In this document: positions 1 to 7,483 of the stretch, one piece after another
Position numbering within the stretch: position 1 is the stretch's first letter
Layout of the letters: each line of letters starts with the position of its first letter
Source of the DNA: JBICHN01 sp043101845
GTDB taxonomy: Bacteria > Planctomycetota > Phycisphaerae > Phycisphaerales > UBA5793
NCBI GenBank assembly: GCA_043101845.1
Contig: JBICHN010000011.1
Location: forward strand, 992,001 to 1,056,000
Length of the DNA: 64,000 nucleotides
Direction of reading: 5' to 3'
The notes under the pieces: generated by a model
The model's input: the letters and a program-made list of their open reading frames with translations, nothing else
Told to the model about the DNA's origin: nothing
Databases searched by the model: none
Translations under genes and position numbers: made by a program

Positions 1-586
1 CGACTTGCTCGGCCTCGAGACCCACAAGGACCACATCAAAGTCGACTATGTCGATGTCGACCGACCGACTTACGAGACTTCGGTCCCCGGCGTGTACGCG
101 GTGGGCGATGTCATCGGTCCACCGTGGCTCGCGCATGTCGCGTCCGAGGAGGCGGTCGCCTGCGTCGAGCGGATGGCCGGACACGACACACCGGGCGTGC
201 ATTACGACTCCATCCCGGGGTGCACCTACTGCCATCCCGAGGTCGCGTCGATCGGCGCCACGGAGCAGGGTCTGAAAGAACAGGGGCTCAAACTCGGCGA
301 GGATTACCGCGTCGGGAAGTACCAGTTCAAGGCGCACGGCAAAGCGATCGCAGCGGGCGAAACCGCGGGGCTCATCAAGATCATCACAAGCGAACCGTAC
401 GGCGAAATCCTCGGCGCGCACATCATCGGCGCGAATGCGACCGAACTCATCGCGGAGTTTGCGCTCGCGCGAGGCGTGGAGGCGACGATCGACGACATTA
501 TTCACACGGTTCACGCGCACCCGACGATGCACGAAGCCTCCCATGAAGCCGCGCTCGCGACGCAGGATCGGATGATCCACGCCTGA
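1..586 (+). CDS. lpdA: Dihydrolipoyl dehydrogenase (E3), C-terminal part
   Basis: This is the 3' part of a gene whose start lies left of the window; the frame is open from base 2. It encodes the C-terminal third of a flavin disulfide reductase that reoxidises lipoyl groups of 2-oxoacid dehydrogenase complexes in the cytoplasm. Visible are the end of the FAD-binding part (VYAVGDVIGPPWLAHVASEE) and the dimerisation domain ending in HTVHAHPTMHEASHE, which carries the active-site His and Glu pair of E3 enzymes. It is a paralogue of the complete E3 at 54107-55492, which sits with 2-oxoglutarate dehydrogenase, so this copy may serve another complex such as pyruvate dehydrogenase (inference; the upstream genes are not visible). 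Its stop is 15 nt from the convergent fibro-slime gene. The N-terminal CxxxxC motif is outside the window. Confidence 0.93.
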   Translation, partial: DLLGLETHKDHIKVDYVDVDRPTYETSVPGVYAVGDVIGPPWLAHVASEEAVACVERMAGHDTPGVHYDSIPGCTYCHPEVASIGATEQGLKEQGLKLGEDYRVGKYQFKAHGKAIAAGETAGLIKIITSEPYGEILGAHIIGANATELIAEFALARGVEATIDDIIHTVHAHPTMHEASHEAALATQDRMIHA

Positions 587-601
587 TTTGTGAGCGATTC
601 G

Positions 602-1315
602 TTACGGCGTGTAGAGCACATCCGCCCGCAGCACCGCTTCCTGCGTCCTTCGTTCGGCGTAGAAGAGCACCATCTCGTAACGCTCACCCGCCACGAGCCC
701 GAGGTCGGCGGCTGAAGTCGCGTCGAGAACGAAGTGCGCCGCCGCGTCGCGACGCACACCACCGAGATCAATGACGCGTTTGCCGTTGATGAAGACCCAG
801 AGGTCATCGTCCGAACGATACCGAAGCGTGATCGGATCGCCGCTGTCGTAGACGAATTCCGTCCGGAGTTCGAGCGTGAAGTGGAAGTTATGCCGGTTGC
901 CTTCGCGACCAAAGCCCCGATTGTCGATTGGGAAAAACGCCCATCGCCCGAAGGAGTAGACGCGGTCGTCCGGCGTGAGCGCGTTGTCGAACGGGATCTC
1001 GCCGTCGATGCGTTCATTTGTTCCCGGCGTATCGTGGAACCACTGGGCGAAACTCTGATCGCTGTCGATGAAATCGATCGGCGCCCGGTCGGGATTGAGA
1101 ACCGGTGTGCCGTCGGAACCGAGGTCGGGCATGACGACCTCGGTGACCACGCCACCCGTCACGCCTTTCGGCTGAAAGTCGACGTGCCGCGTAGAGAAGT
1201 CTCGTACCACCGCCGGCAGGCGAACCGGCTCAGCCGAAGTCTCGGCGACGAACACGAGAACGCACAGAACCACCAGGGCGACACGACACAGAATCGATTG
1301 AGACATCGAGGTCAT
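602..1315 (-). CDS. Secreted fibro-slime domain protein
   Basis: 237 residues. An N-terminal signal peptide (about residues 1-28, hydrophobic VALVVLCVLVFVAETSA, cleavage near SAEP) is followed by one domain filling the rest. The pattern LPAVVRDF near the start, WFHDTPGTN, FFPIDNRGFG, HNFHFTLEL, DDLWVFINGKRVIDLGG and a final ERRTQ region is that of the fibro-slime/PA14-like carbohydrate-binding beta-sandwich (TIGR02148 type), known from slime-mould extracellular proteins and many planctomycete and myxobacterial secreted proteins. The start is supported by AAGGTGAG five bases upstream of ATG. The protein is probably exported and binds a glycan or other extracellular ligand. No catalytic domain is attached. 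The upstream gene on the same strand is separated by 110 nt with a weak hairpin. Confidence 0.85.
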   Translation of the reverse strand: MTSMSQSILCRVALVVLCVLVFVAETSAEPVRLPAVVRDFSTRHVDFQPKGVTGGVVTEVVMPDLGSDGTPVLNPDRAPIDFIDSDQSFAQWFHDTPGTNERIDGEIPFDNALTPDDRVYSFGRWAFFPIDNRGFGREGNRHNFHFTLELRTEFVYDSGDPITLRYRSDDDLWVFINGKRVIDLGGVRRDAAAHFVLDATSAADLGLVAGERYEMVLFYAERRTQEAVLRADVLYTP

Positions 1316-1394
1316 CGTTTCTCACCTTCATTTGTCTGGAATTGCAGACCCGGGAACGAGGGCAGCGTACCAGACCTCAGCGGGGGCCGCAACG

Positions 1395-1415
1395 AAAAAG
1401 AATCCGGCGCCCGGA
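1395..1415 (-). terminator. Weak intrinsic terminator candidate
   Basis: On the minus strand a 5-bp stem (TCCGG/CCGGA, loop GCG) is followed by TTCTTTTT, just downstream of the sugar isomerase gene. The stem is short, so this is only a candidate. Confidence 0.35.
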
Positions 1416-1425
1416 ACCCCAGTGG

Positions 1426-2574
1426 CTATTCCACGGGCGGGAGTTCAGAGAGCCGATCCCGCCGGGAAGCGCGCTCTCGGATGAGGTACGCCTCGAGCCA
1501 TCCGCGATTGCGGTCCGGCGCCGCCACCGCCCGGGCGATCGAGGCATGATCGAAGGAGTTGATCCGGTCGTTCGCCGCCCGAATCGCATCCATGGAATTG
1601 CGAAGGCCGACCTCGACAGGCATGCGCTCGGGATTGATGTCGATTCCGAAATACCCGGAGTACCCGTGCATCTTGAGGGTGTACATCAACGCCTCGAGCT
1701 GCTCGGGCGACACGACACCCACGTTGAGGTCCTGGTCGTAGTTGCCGAGGGGCTGGCTGTTCCAGTGCGAGTGCGCAAGTCGACCTTCGGAAAGTGGCCA
1801 TGAGAAGGCGTATGCGAGATCCTCAAACCCCATGAGCACATGGCCGACTTCTGGGTTCATACAGCAGAGCGCGTGTCCTTCCTCGAGGAGCGTCCGGTTC
1901 TTCGAGTTCGACAGCTTCTCCTCAACGAGTCGTCCGAGGAGAACACCTTCGGGGGTGAGGCCGAAGAGAATCCGGCCGCGGGGCTCGTAGGGTTTCGGTT
2001 CGAACGCGATGCGGATACCCGGAACCTCGTCCATCGCCTCGACGAGGCCGTCTACGAACCGGTCGCGCATCGCGGCGAAGTCGAGGCCGAATGGGTTCTC
2101 GTATCCATCAATGCCCGGCCACACCACCGCGAAATCCGTGTCGAGTTCGCGGTTCATCTGCAGCGTCTTCTTCAGACGATCGACCGCGGCCGCGCGTTTC
2201 GCGTCGATAGGATTCGAGAGCGACCCCCATTCGAACTGTTCATCCCAGAAGAGTAATGGGATCACCGTGATGAGCCGGATCCCCGTGTCGCGGCAGAAGC
2301 TCTTCCAGAGATCGACATTGTCTTCGTTGATCTCGTTCGGATAGTGGGCTTCAAGACCCGCCAGCCCCTCGTCCGCGAGCGTCTCGGCAATGTCGAGGCG
2401 CGCCTCGATGGGGAGATCGTCCTGGTATTTCGCGTGAAAGCGGCTAAACGGAGGCGAGAAAAACCAGATGCCCGCGGAGAACTTGAGCTCGAGTTCGAAC
2501 GACTCGAGATGTCGGACGAGATCGTCGGTCGAGCGATGGCGTCGGCTCTGCGAACGCAGGTCGGCGAGCGGCAT
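1426..2574 (-). CDS. Xylose isomerase-like TIM-barrel sugar isomerase
   Basis: 382 residues, close to the usual length of xylose isomerases (about 385-440). The family pattern is visible along the chain: FSAGIWFFSPPFSRFH near residues 32-48, the metal/substrate motif FEPKPYEPRG in the middle, then EEGHALCCMNPEVGHVLM and HSHWNSQPLGNYDQDLN, which supply the acidic and histidine ligands of the two divalent metals. It probably interconverts an aldose and a ketose (xylose/xylulose or a related sugar) in the cytoplasm. The start is supported by GGAG eight bases upstream. No xylulokinase or sugar transporter is adjacent, so the true substrate cannot be set from context; L-rhamnose-like or other sugars remain possible. 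Confidence 0.8.
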   Translation of the reverse strand: MPLADLRSQSRRHRSTDDLVRHLESFELELKFSAGIWFFSPPFSRFHAKYQDDLPIEARLDIAETLADEGLAGLEAHYPNEINEDNVDLWKSFCRDTGIRLITVIPLLFWDEQFEWGSLSNPIDAKRAAAVDRLKKTLQMNRELDTDFAVVWPGIDGYENPFGLDFAAMRDRFVDGLVEAMDEVPGIRIAFEPKPYEPRGRILFGLTPEGVLLGRLVEEKLSNSKNRTLLEEGHALCCMNPEVGHVLMGFEDLAYAFSWPLSEGRLAHSHWNSQPLGNYDQDLNVGVVSPEQLEALMYTLKMHGYSGYFGIDINPERMPVEVGLRNSMDAIRAANDRINSFDHASIARAVAAPDRNRGWLEAYLIRERASRRDRLSELPPVE

Positions 2575-2654
2575 GTCGTGGCTCCGTCTGGCTTGCGGAT
2601 CGAAGTCGTGACCGGCCGTAGTCTACACGAATCGCCCGACGCCGCCGATGAGCC

Positions 2655-4361
2655 TCACGAGCGGAGCGAGAGCTTGCGATACTTGATTCGGTGCGGTCGA
2701 TCCGCGTCGGCGCCGAGTCGTTTCCGTCGGGCTTCCTCGTACGCCGAATAGTTTCCGGGAAACCAGACCACTTCGCTGTCGCCTTCGAACGCAAGGATGT
2801 GCGTCGCGACGCGGTCGAGGAACCATCGGTCGTGGCTGATGACGATCGCGCAGCCGGCGAAGTTCTCGAGCGCCTCTTCGAGCGCGCGGATGGTGTTGAC
2901 ATCGAGATCGTTCGTCGGCTCGTCGAGGAGGATGACATTGGCGCCGCCGGTAAGCATGCGCGCGAGGTGGACTCGGTTTCGCTCGCCGCCGGAGAGATCG
3001 CCAACCCGCTGCTGCTGCGTCGAGCCGAGGAATCCGAAACGGGCGACGAAGGCGCGGCTTTTCACCGTGGCGCCCCCAAGCTTCATTTCATCCTGACCGC
3101 CCGAGATCGCCTCCCAGACCGTGGACGAATCGTCGAGTGAGTCGCGCGACTGTTCGACATAGGCGAGCTTGACGGTCGGACCGACGCGCAGTTCGCCACT
3201 GTCCGCCGCCTCGCTACCCGTGATCATCCGAAAGAGCGTCGTCTTGCCGGCGCCGTTCGGACCGATGATGCCCACAATGCCCGCCGGAGGAATGGCGAAG
3301 TCGAGATCGGAGAAGAGCAGGCGTTCGCCGAACCCCTTGGTGAGGTTCTTCGCTTCGATGACAAGGTTGCCGAGCCGGGGGCCTGGAGGAATGAAGATCT
3401 CGAGCTCCTGCGTGCGGCGCGAAGCGTCCTGATCCAGGAGCTTTTCGTACGCCTTGAGGCGAGCTTTCGACTTCGCCTGCCGACCCTGCGGCGACTGACG
3501 CACCCATTCGAGTTCACGCTCGAGCGTCTTGCGTCGTGCGGATTCCGCCTTCTCCTCGACCGCGAGCCGGGCGCGCTTCTGCTCGAGCCATGATGAGTAA
3601 TTCCCTTTCCACGGAATCCCCTCGCCTCGGTCGAGTTCGAGAATCCAGCCGGCGACATTGTCAAGGAAATACCGATCGTGCGTGACGGCGATGACCGTTC
3701 CCTCGAAGCGCGCAAGGTGCTGCTCGAGCCACGCGACCGACTCCGCGTCGAGATGATTCGTGGGTTCGTCGAGCAAGAGGATGTCCGGCTTCATGAGCAG
3801 GAGTCGACAGAGGGCGACGCGTCGCCGCTCACCACCCGAAAGCACTTTGACCGGCGTATCGCCCTCCGGACACCGCAGCGCATCCATCGCCGTCTCGAGT
3901 TGCGCGTCAAGATCCCAGGCGTTCACCGCGTCCAGCCGCTCCTGCACCTCGCCCTGTCGCTCGAGGAGCTTGTTCATCTCGTCGTCCGAGATGTCCTCCG
4001 CGAATCGCTCACTGATCCGGTTGAACTCGTCGAGGAGGTCGAGCGTCGGTCGGACCGCGGTCTCGATGACCTGTCGCACGGTGAGTGACTCGTCGAGCTT
4101 GGGCTCCTGCTCGAGGAAGCCAATCGTGTATCCCGGCTGAAGTGAGATCTTGCCTTCGTAGTCGGTGTCGACCCCGGCGAGGATTCGGAGCAGCGTGCTC
4201 TTTCCGGCTCCATTCAAGCCGAGTACCCCGATCTTGGCGCCGTAGAAGTACGAGAGGTAAATGTCCTTGAGGATCGTCCTGCCGTTCGACAGGTTCTTCG
4301 AGACGCCGATCATGGAGTAAATGATCTTGTTCGGTTCGTCGGCCACGGTCTTCGCTCCCAT
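2655..4361 (-). CDS. ettA: Energy-dependent translational throttle protein EttA (ABC-F)
   Basis: 568 residues from the chosen ATG (MGAKTVADEPNK), the normal size for EttA; the frame is open further upstream but that extension is Arg-rich and unlike the family. Two ABC domains without membrane segments are visible, with Walker A GLNGAGKST and GPNGAGKTT, signatures LSGGERRR and LSGGERNR, and Walker B LLLDEPTNHLD and ILLDEPTNDLD. The linker between them (PtIM region) contains SWLEQKRARLAVEEKAE. The C-terminus ends in YRKLSLRS. EttA binds the ribosomal E site and gates the first elongation step according to ATP/ADP ratio (known for the E. coli protein). It stands alone with an 80-nt gap to the next gene. 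Family assignment is very safe. Confidence 0.95.
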   Translation of the reverse strand: MGAKTVADEPNKIIYSMIGVSKNLSNGRTILKDIYLSYFYGAKIGVLGLNGAGKSTLLRILAGVDTDYEGKISLQPGYTIGFLEQEPKLDESLTVRQVIETAVRPTLDLLDEFNRISERFAEDISDDEMNKLLERQGEVQERLDAVNAWDLDAQLETAMDALRCPEGDTPVKVLSGGERRRVALCRLLLMKPDILLLDEPTNHLDAESVAWLEQHLARFEGTVIAVTHDRYFLDNVAGWILELDRGEGIPWKGNYSSWLEQKRARLAVEEKAESARRKTLERELEWVRQSPQGRQAKSKARLKAYEKLLDQDASRRTQELEIFIPPGPRLGNLVIEAKNLTKGFGERLLFSDLDFAIPPAGIVGIIGPNGAGKTTLFRMITGSEAADSGELRVGPTVKLAYVEQSRDSLDDSSTVWEAISGGQDEMKLGGATVKSRAFVARFGFLGSTQQQRVGDLSGGERNRVHLARMLTGGANVILLDEPTNDLDVNTIRALEEALENFAGCAIVISHDRWFLDRVATHILAFEGDSEVVWFPGNYSAYEEARRKRLGADADRPHRIKYRKLSLRS

Positions 4362-4444
4362 CGGTACCCCGTTTGAACGCGAACGATAGGGCGGCCGGCG
4401 AATCGCGTCGCGAAGCGTGGCCGATCGCGCGTTCAGACGCCGTG

Positions 4445-4485
4445 AAAAAAAAACCCGCGACGCGGCTGTCATTCGCGTCGCGGGT
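4445..4485 (-). terminator. Strong intrinsic terminator
   Basis: A perfect 11-bp stem (4454-4464 with 4474-4484, cccgcgacgcg/cgcgtcgcggg) with a 9-nt loop is followed on the minus strand by nine T residues. It lies 47 nt past the stop of the Arg-rich protein gene and ends that transcript before ettA. Confidence 0.9.
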
Positions 4486-4531
4486 CGCCGCCCCGGTTGG
4501 GCGCTCGGAGAAGAAGATGAAGTGAGGCGTG

Positions 4532-5224
4532 TCAGTCGCCGGCCGGTCGTCGTCGGCGGGGAGCGGGGTGGTCACGCTCCAACTCGAGTTCCCGATGCCG
4601 ATCGCGGTCAACCTGTGGTCGGCGATCGGTACCCTGCGGCGCCATCTCGCGACGCCGTAACTCACGGAACCGATCACGATCGAACCCGGATCGTTCGTTC
4701 TCAATTCGAGGCGCGAGGTCTCGGCGGCGTTCATCGCGGAATCGATCACGACGCGCGGCGCCATCAGCATTCCACTCCGAATCGCGCTGTCGCCGCATCC
4801 GTTCGAGGCTCCGTCGACGCACTTCCATTCGCATTCGATGCGAATCGCGTTCTCGGTCGCCGCGCAGTTCGCGATCTCGTCCGAGTTCGCGACGGTGATC
4901 CATCAACCGGCGGCGCATCTGGGCTCGACGATCAGCGGCCGTCCGCTCATCCTGATCGCGGTCGGCCCGTCGCGGCGCAATCCTTTCGCGCAACTCGCGT
5001 CGCATATCAGCACGAGCACGCTCATCTCGCGGGGCGAAGTTGTCGCGCGATCGTTCGACTTCACGCCGGTCGCGACGCCGGTCGATCTGCGGCGCAACGC
5101 TGCGGTCCTGCGGCTGATCTGCACGGGGATGAGCCGCTGAACTCTCAATTGGCGCCGCGTGCGTCGCATGAGCGAGCCACATCACTGTGGCGCAGAGAAT
5201 GGTCATGGCGTACTTCGTTCGCAT
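4532..5224 (-). CDS. Extremely arginine-rich secreted protein, unknown function
   Basis: 230 residues from ATG at 5224, chosen because AAAGGGA lies upstream and a clear signal peptide follows (MRTKYAMTILCATVMWLAHA, cleavage near THA/AP). The same frame is open to 5719, but that part is antisense to the sialidase-like gene. The mature region is almost entirely charged: by hand count roughly a third Arg, with many Asp and Glu, no Lys and no Cys, arranged as irregular RR, DR and ER runs (DRRRDRREVERSRDN, RMRRQRDSEW, RFRELRRREM). It may be disordered or form charged single alpha-helices, and could be a polyanion-binding or periplasmic protein. I recognise no family. It has its own strong terminator and lies 100 nt from the upstream gene. 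Function is unknown. Confidence 0.7.
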   Translation of the reverse strand: MRTKYAMTILCATVMWLAHATHAAPIESSAAHPRADQPQDRSVAPQIDRRRDRREVERSRDNFAPRDERARADMRRELRERIAPRRADRDQDERTAADRRAQMRRRLMDHRRELGRDRELRGDRERDSHRMRMEVRRRSLERMRRQRDSEWNADGAARRDRFRDERRRDLAPRIENERSGFDRDRFRELRRREMAPQGTDRRPQVDRDRHRELELERDHPAPRRRRPAGD

Positions 5225-5324
5225 GGGTTCCCTTTCGTTGGACGGGGTTCTCCGCCGTCGGGAGAGAGAACGACCCTGAGCGCTCGGTATTGCACAGGCA
5301 GATGGCGAATCTCGAGTCGGTCGA

Positions 5325-6503
5325 TTATCGGTCAAACGAATTCGACATGAGTTCTGCGAGCGCGTCGAGTTCGTCGAGCGTGAAGCGTACGGACACGATG
5401 TAGGGCGACTCGCCCTCGATCCAGTGCCCGTAGGTCGTCGCGACGAATGTCCCGTCCGGCAGAACCTCGACCCCGGGATAGGCGCAATCCCACCGGTGAT
5501 GGTTGTCCATGAAGCGCACGCGATACTGGCCTTCCGCGTTGGACTCGAGATCATCCCAGGTTCCGACCCATCCGACCCAGTCGCCTTGCGTCTGACTCTC
5601 GAGCGCGGTATCCCGAAACGAGATAAAGAGGCGTCCATCCGGCGCATACTTCGCAGTGTGACGATCGCCCGTGAGAGCTCCCGGGAGTTCGCGCGGCGCC
5701 GACCAGGTCTCGGCTTCATCGTCGGAGAACATGATGTGGGAATTGCGTCGTCGACGGTTCTCCCGCAGGAGTATCGCGAGTCGCGACCCGTCCGGCGAGC
5801 GCACGAGACCCGGCTCGCAGAGATGGATGTCGTCGTCCTGATGAATCGCTTCCGGATCGCTCCAGGTTAATCCACCGTCGTGCGAAAAGGTCTGGTACAG
5901 CGTCATCATTTCGACGCGCTCCCCTGCCTCTCGAATGAATCGGCCGTCATCGTGAAAGAGTGCGACATACGAGCCGTCAGCAAGGCGCTCGACCGATCCC
6001 ATGACGACGATGCCGCCCCAGTCCCCGATCGGCTGGAGTGGAGTCCAGGTGGCGCCGTCGTCTTCGGAGATTGAAGTCCGCGCCGGATAGAGACCGGAGA
6101 AGACGATGAGCCGTTTCGTTCCATCGCGCGGATCGATGACGCGGTGAATGGTCGGCGTCTCCATCGAAGTCGACCAGTTCTCGGGAGTCGGCAGTCGATC
6201 GGACCAGGTTCGCCCGCCGTCATGGCTTCGCTTGAGCACAACGGCGCCGCGTCCGTGCCCCTTCGGATACACGCAAAGGATGGTCCGGCCGTCTTCGAGA
6301 AGCACGGTGGATGGATGTCCGAGGTACTGGCCAGCCTCGCGGTCGACAACTATCGATCGCCCCTCATCGGCTGCGAGATCAACCTGAGGTATGGAGAATC
6401 CGCGCGATGGAGTGTCATCCGGAGGTTGAAGCGAGGCGAATACCAAGCTGATCACAGTCGCCACGACCGGCAGGCAGAAAGCGAAACCCGAACAAGCGTG
6501 CAT
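5325..6503 (-). CDS. Secreted BNR-repeat sialidase-like protein
   Basis: 392 residues. An N-terminal signal-like segment (CLPVVATVISLVFASL) is followed by a six-bladed propeller of the sialidase superfamily. Asp-box motifs are seen as SHDGGRTWSD, SEDDGATWTP, SHDGGLTWSD and SDDEAETWSA. The end (YPGVEVLPDGTFVATTYGHW) resembles exo-alpha-sialidase-like proteins of planctomycetes, where sialic-acid specificity has rarely been tested. The start has GGAG eight bases upstream. It may cleave a sialic acid or another acidic sugar from external glycans, or merely bind it; the arginine triad of true sialidases cannot be confirmed by eye. It is on the same strand as the Arg-rich protein downstream, and their order suggests co-transcription is possible. 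Confidence 0.82.
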   Translation of the reverse strand: MHACSGFAFCLPVVATVISLVFASLQPPDDTPSRGFSIPQVDLAADEGRSIVVDREAGQYLGHPSTVLLEDGRTILCVYPKGHGRGAVVLKRSHDGGRTWSDRLPTPENWSTSMETPTIHRVIDPRDGTKRLIVFSGLYPARTSISEDDGATWTPLQPIGDWGGIVVMGSVERLADGSYVALFHDDGRFIREAGERVEMMTLYQTFSHDGGLTWSDPEAIHQDDDIHLCEPGLVRSPDGSRLAILLRENRRRRNSHIMFSDDEAETWSAPRELPGALTGDRHTAKYAPDGRLFISFRDTALESQTQGDWVGWVGTWDDLESNAEGQYRVRFMDNHHRWDCAYPGVEVLPDGTFVATTYGHWIEGESPYIVSVRFTLDELDALAELMSNSFDR

Positions 6504-6649
6504 GTTGGATCTCCGGATGAAGGTCTCATCATACGAGTAGCGGATCCGCCGTTTGAGAGCATTGGGTCTCCTGCGCGGCGACTAGCATCGAAATGGCGAT
6601 CATCGCGCCCACGATGCGGCGCGACATGGTTCATCGAGAGGAAACAGCG

Positions 6650-7477
6650 ATGCCTCGATCACTCTGGAGCGGGTCGATCAGCTTCGGCCTGGTCAACATT
6701 CCAATCAAGCTCAGCGTGGCGGTGCGCGAGAAGCGGGTCAGTCTGCACATGATGAGCCCCGACGGAAAGTGCCGGCTGCGACGCAAACTGTACTGCCCCG
6801 ACACGGGAAAGGAATACGACTTCAAGGAAACGGCGCGGGCGTACGAGATCGCGCCCGATCAATATGTCCTCATCGACGAGGAAGAACGAGAAGCCATTCT
6901 TCCCGAGAAGGGTCGCACCGTCGAGATCAGGGAATTCGTCGATCTTTCTTCCATCGATCCGATCTACTTCAACAGTGGGTATTTCGTCATACCCGATCAA
7001 TCCGGCGCGAAGGCCTACCGATTGCTCGCCGACGCCATGACCGAGATGAACCGCGCCGCGATCGCGCAGTTCGTCATGCGTCAAAAGGAATACCTCGTCA
7101 CGATTCGTCCAAAGGGGCGCGGCATCATGATGCACACGATGCACTATGCCGACGAGGTCGAGACGATCGACGACATCAAAGACATTCCGGAGGACATTGA
7201 AATCCCGAAGAAGGAGCTCGAGGTCGCGAAGAAACTCGTCGAGGCGCTCGAGGCTGACTTCGAGCCCGAGAAATACCACGACACCTATCGCGAAAAGCTC
7301 GAGGCGCTCATCGAAGCGAAGCAGGAAGGCGAAGAGATTGTCACGGTCGAGAGCGATGTCGACGCGGACGAGCCCCGCGTCATCAACATCATGGATGCGC
7401 TCAAGCAGAGTGTGGCGGAGGCGAAGAAGTCCGGCGGGTCGTCGTCCGGTCGCAAGAAGAGGCGGAAGACCGGGTAA
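6650..7477 (+). CDS. ku: Ku protein for non-homologous end joining
   Basis: 275 residues from ATG at 6650, preceded by GAGAGGAA; an upstream in-frame ATG at 6593 would add 19 residues unlike the family. The N-terminus MPRSLWSGSISFGLVNIPI is the hallmark of bacterial Ku. The central beta-barrel (VLIDEEEREAILP, VEIREFVDLSSIDPIYFNS, YFVIPDQSGAKAYRLL) forms the ring that loads on DNA ends as a homodimer. The C-terminus ends in a basic tail (GRKKRRKTG) of the kind that contacts DNA. Ku recruits LigD, whose gene starts 6 nt downstream, so the two form a dedicated bacterial end-joining operon. Confidence 0.96.
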   Translation: MPRSLWSGSISFGLVNIPIKLSVAVREKRVSLHMMSPDGKCRLRRKLYCPDTGKEYDFKETARAYEIAPDQYVLIDEEEREAILPEKGRTVEIREFVDLSSIDPIYFNSGYFVIPDQSGAKAYRLLADAMTEMNRAAIAQFVMRQKEYLVTIRPKGRGIMMHTMHYADEVETIDDIKDIPEDIEIPKKELEVAKKLVEALEADFEPEKYHDTYREKLEALIEAKQEGEEIVTVESDVDADEPRVINIMDALKQSVAEAKKSGGSSSGRKKRRKTG

Positions 7478-7483
7478 GCGCCG

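Noticed and set aside
5225..5719. Upstream in-frame extension of the Arg-rich protein
   Set aside because: It runs antisense through the sialidase-like gene, has no ribosome site at its start, and the signal peptide begins only at 5224.
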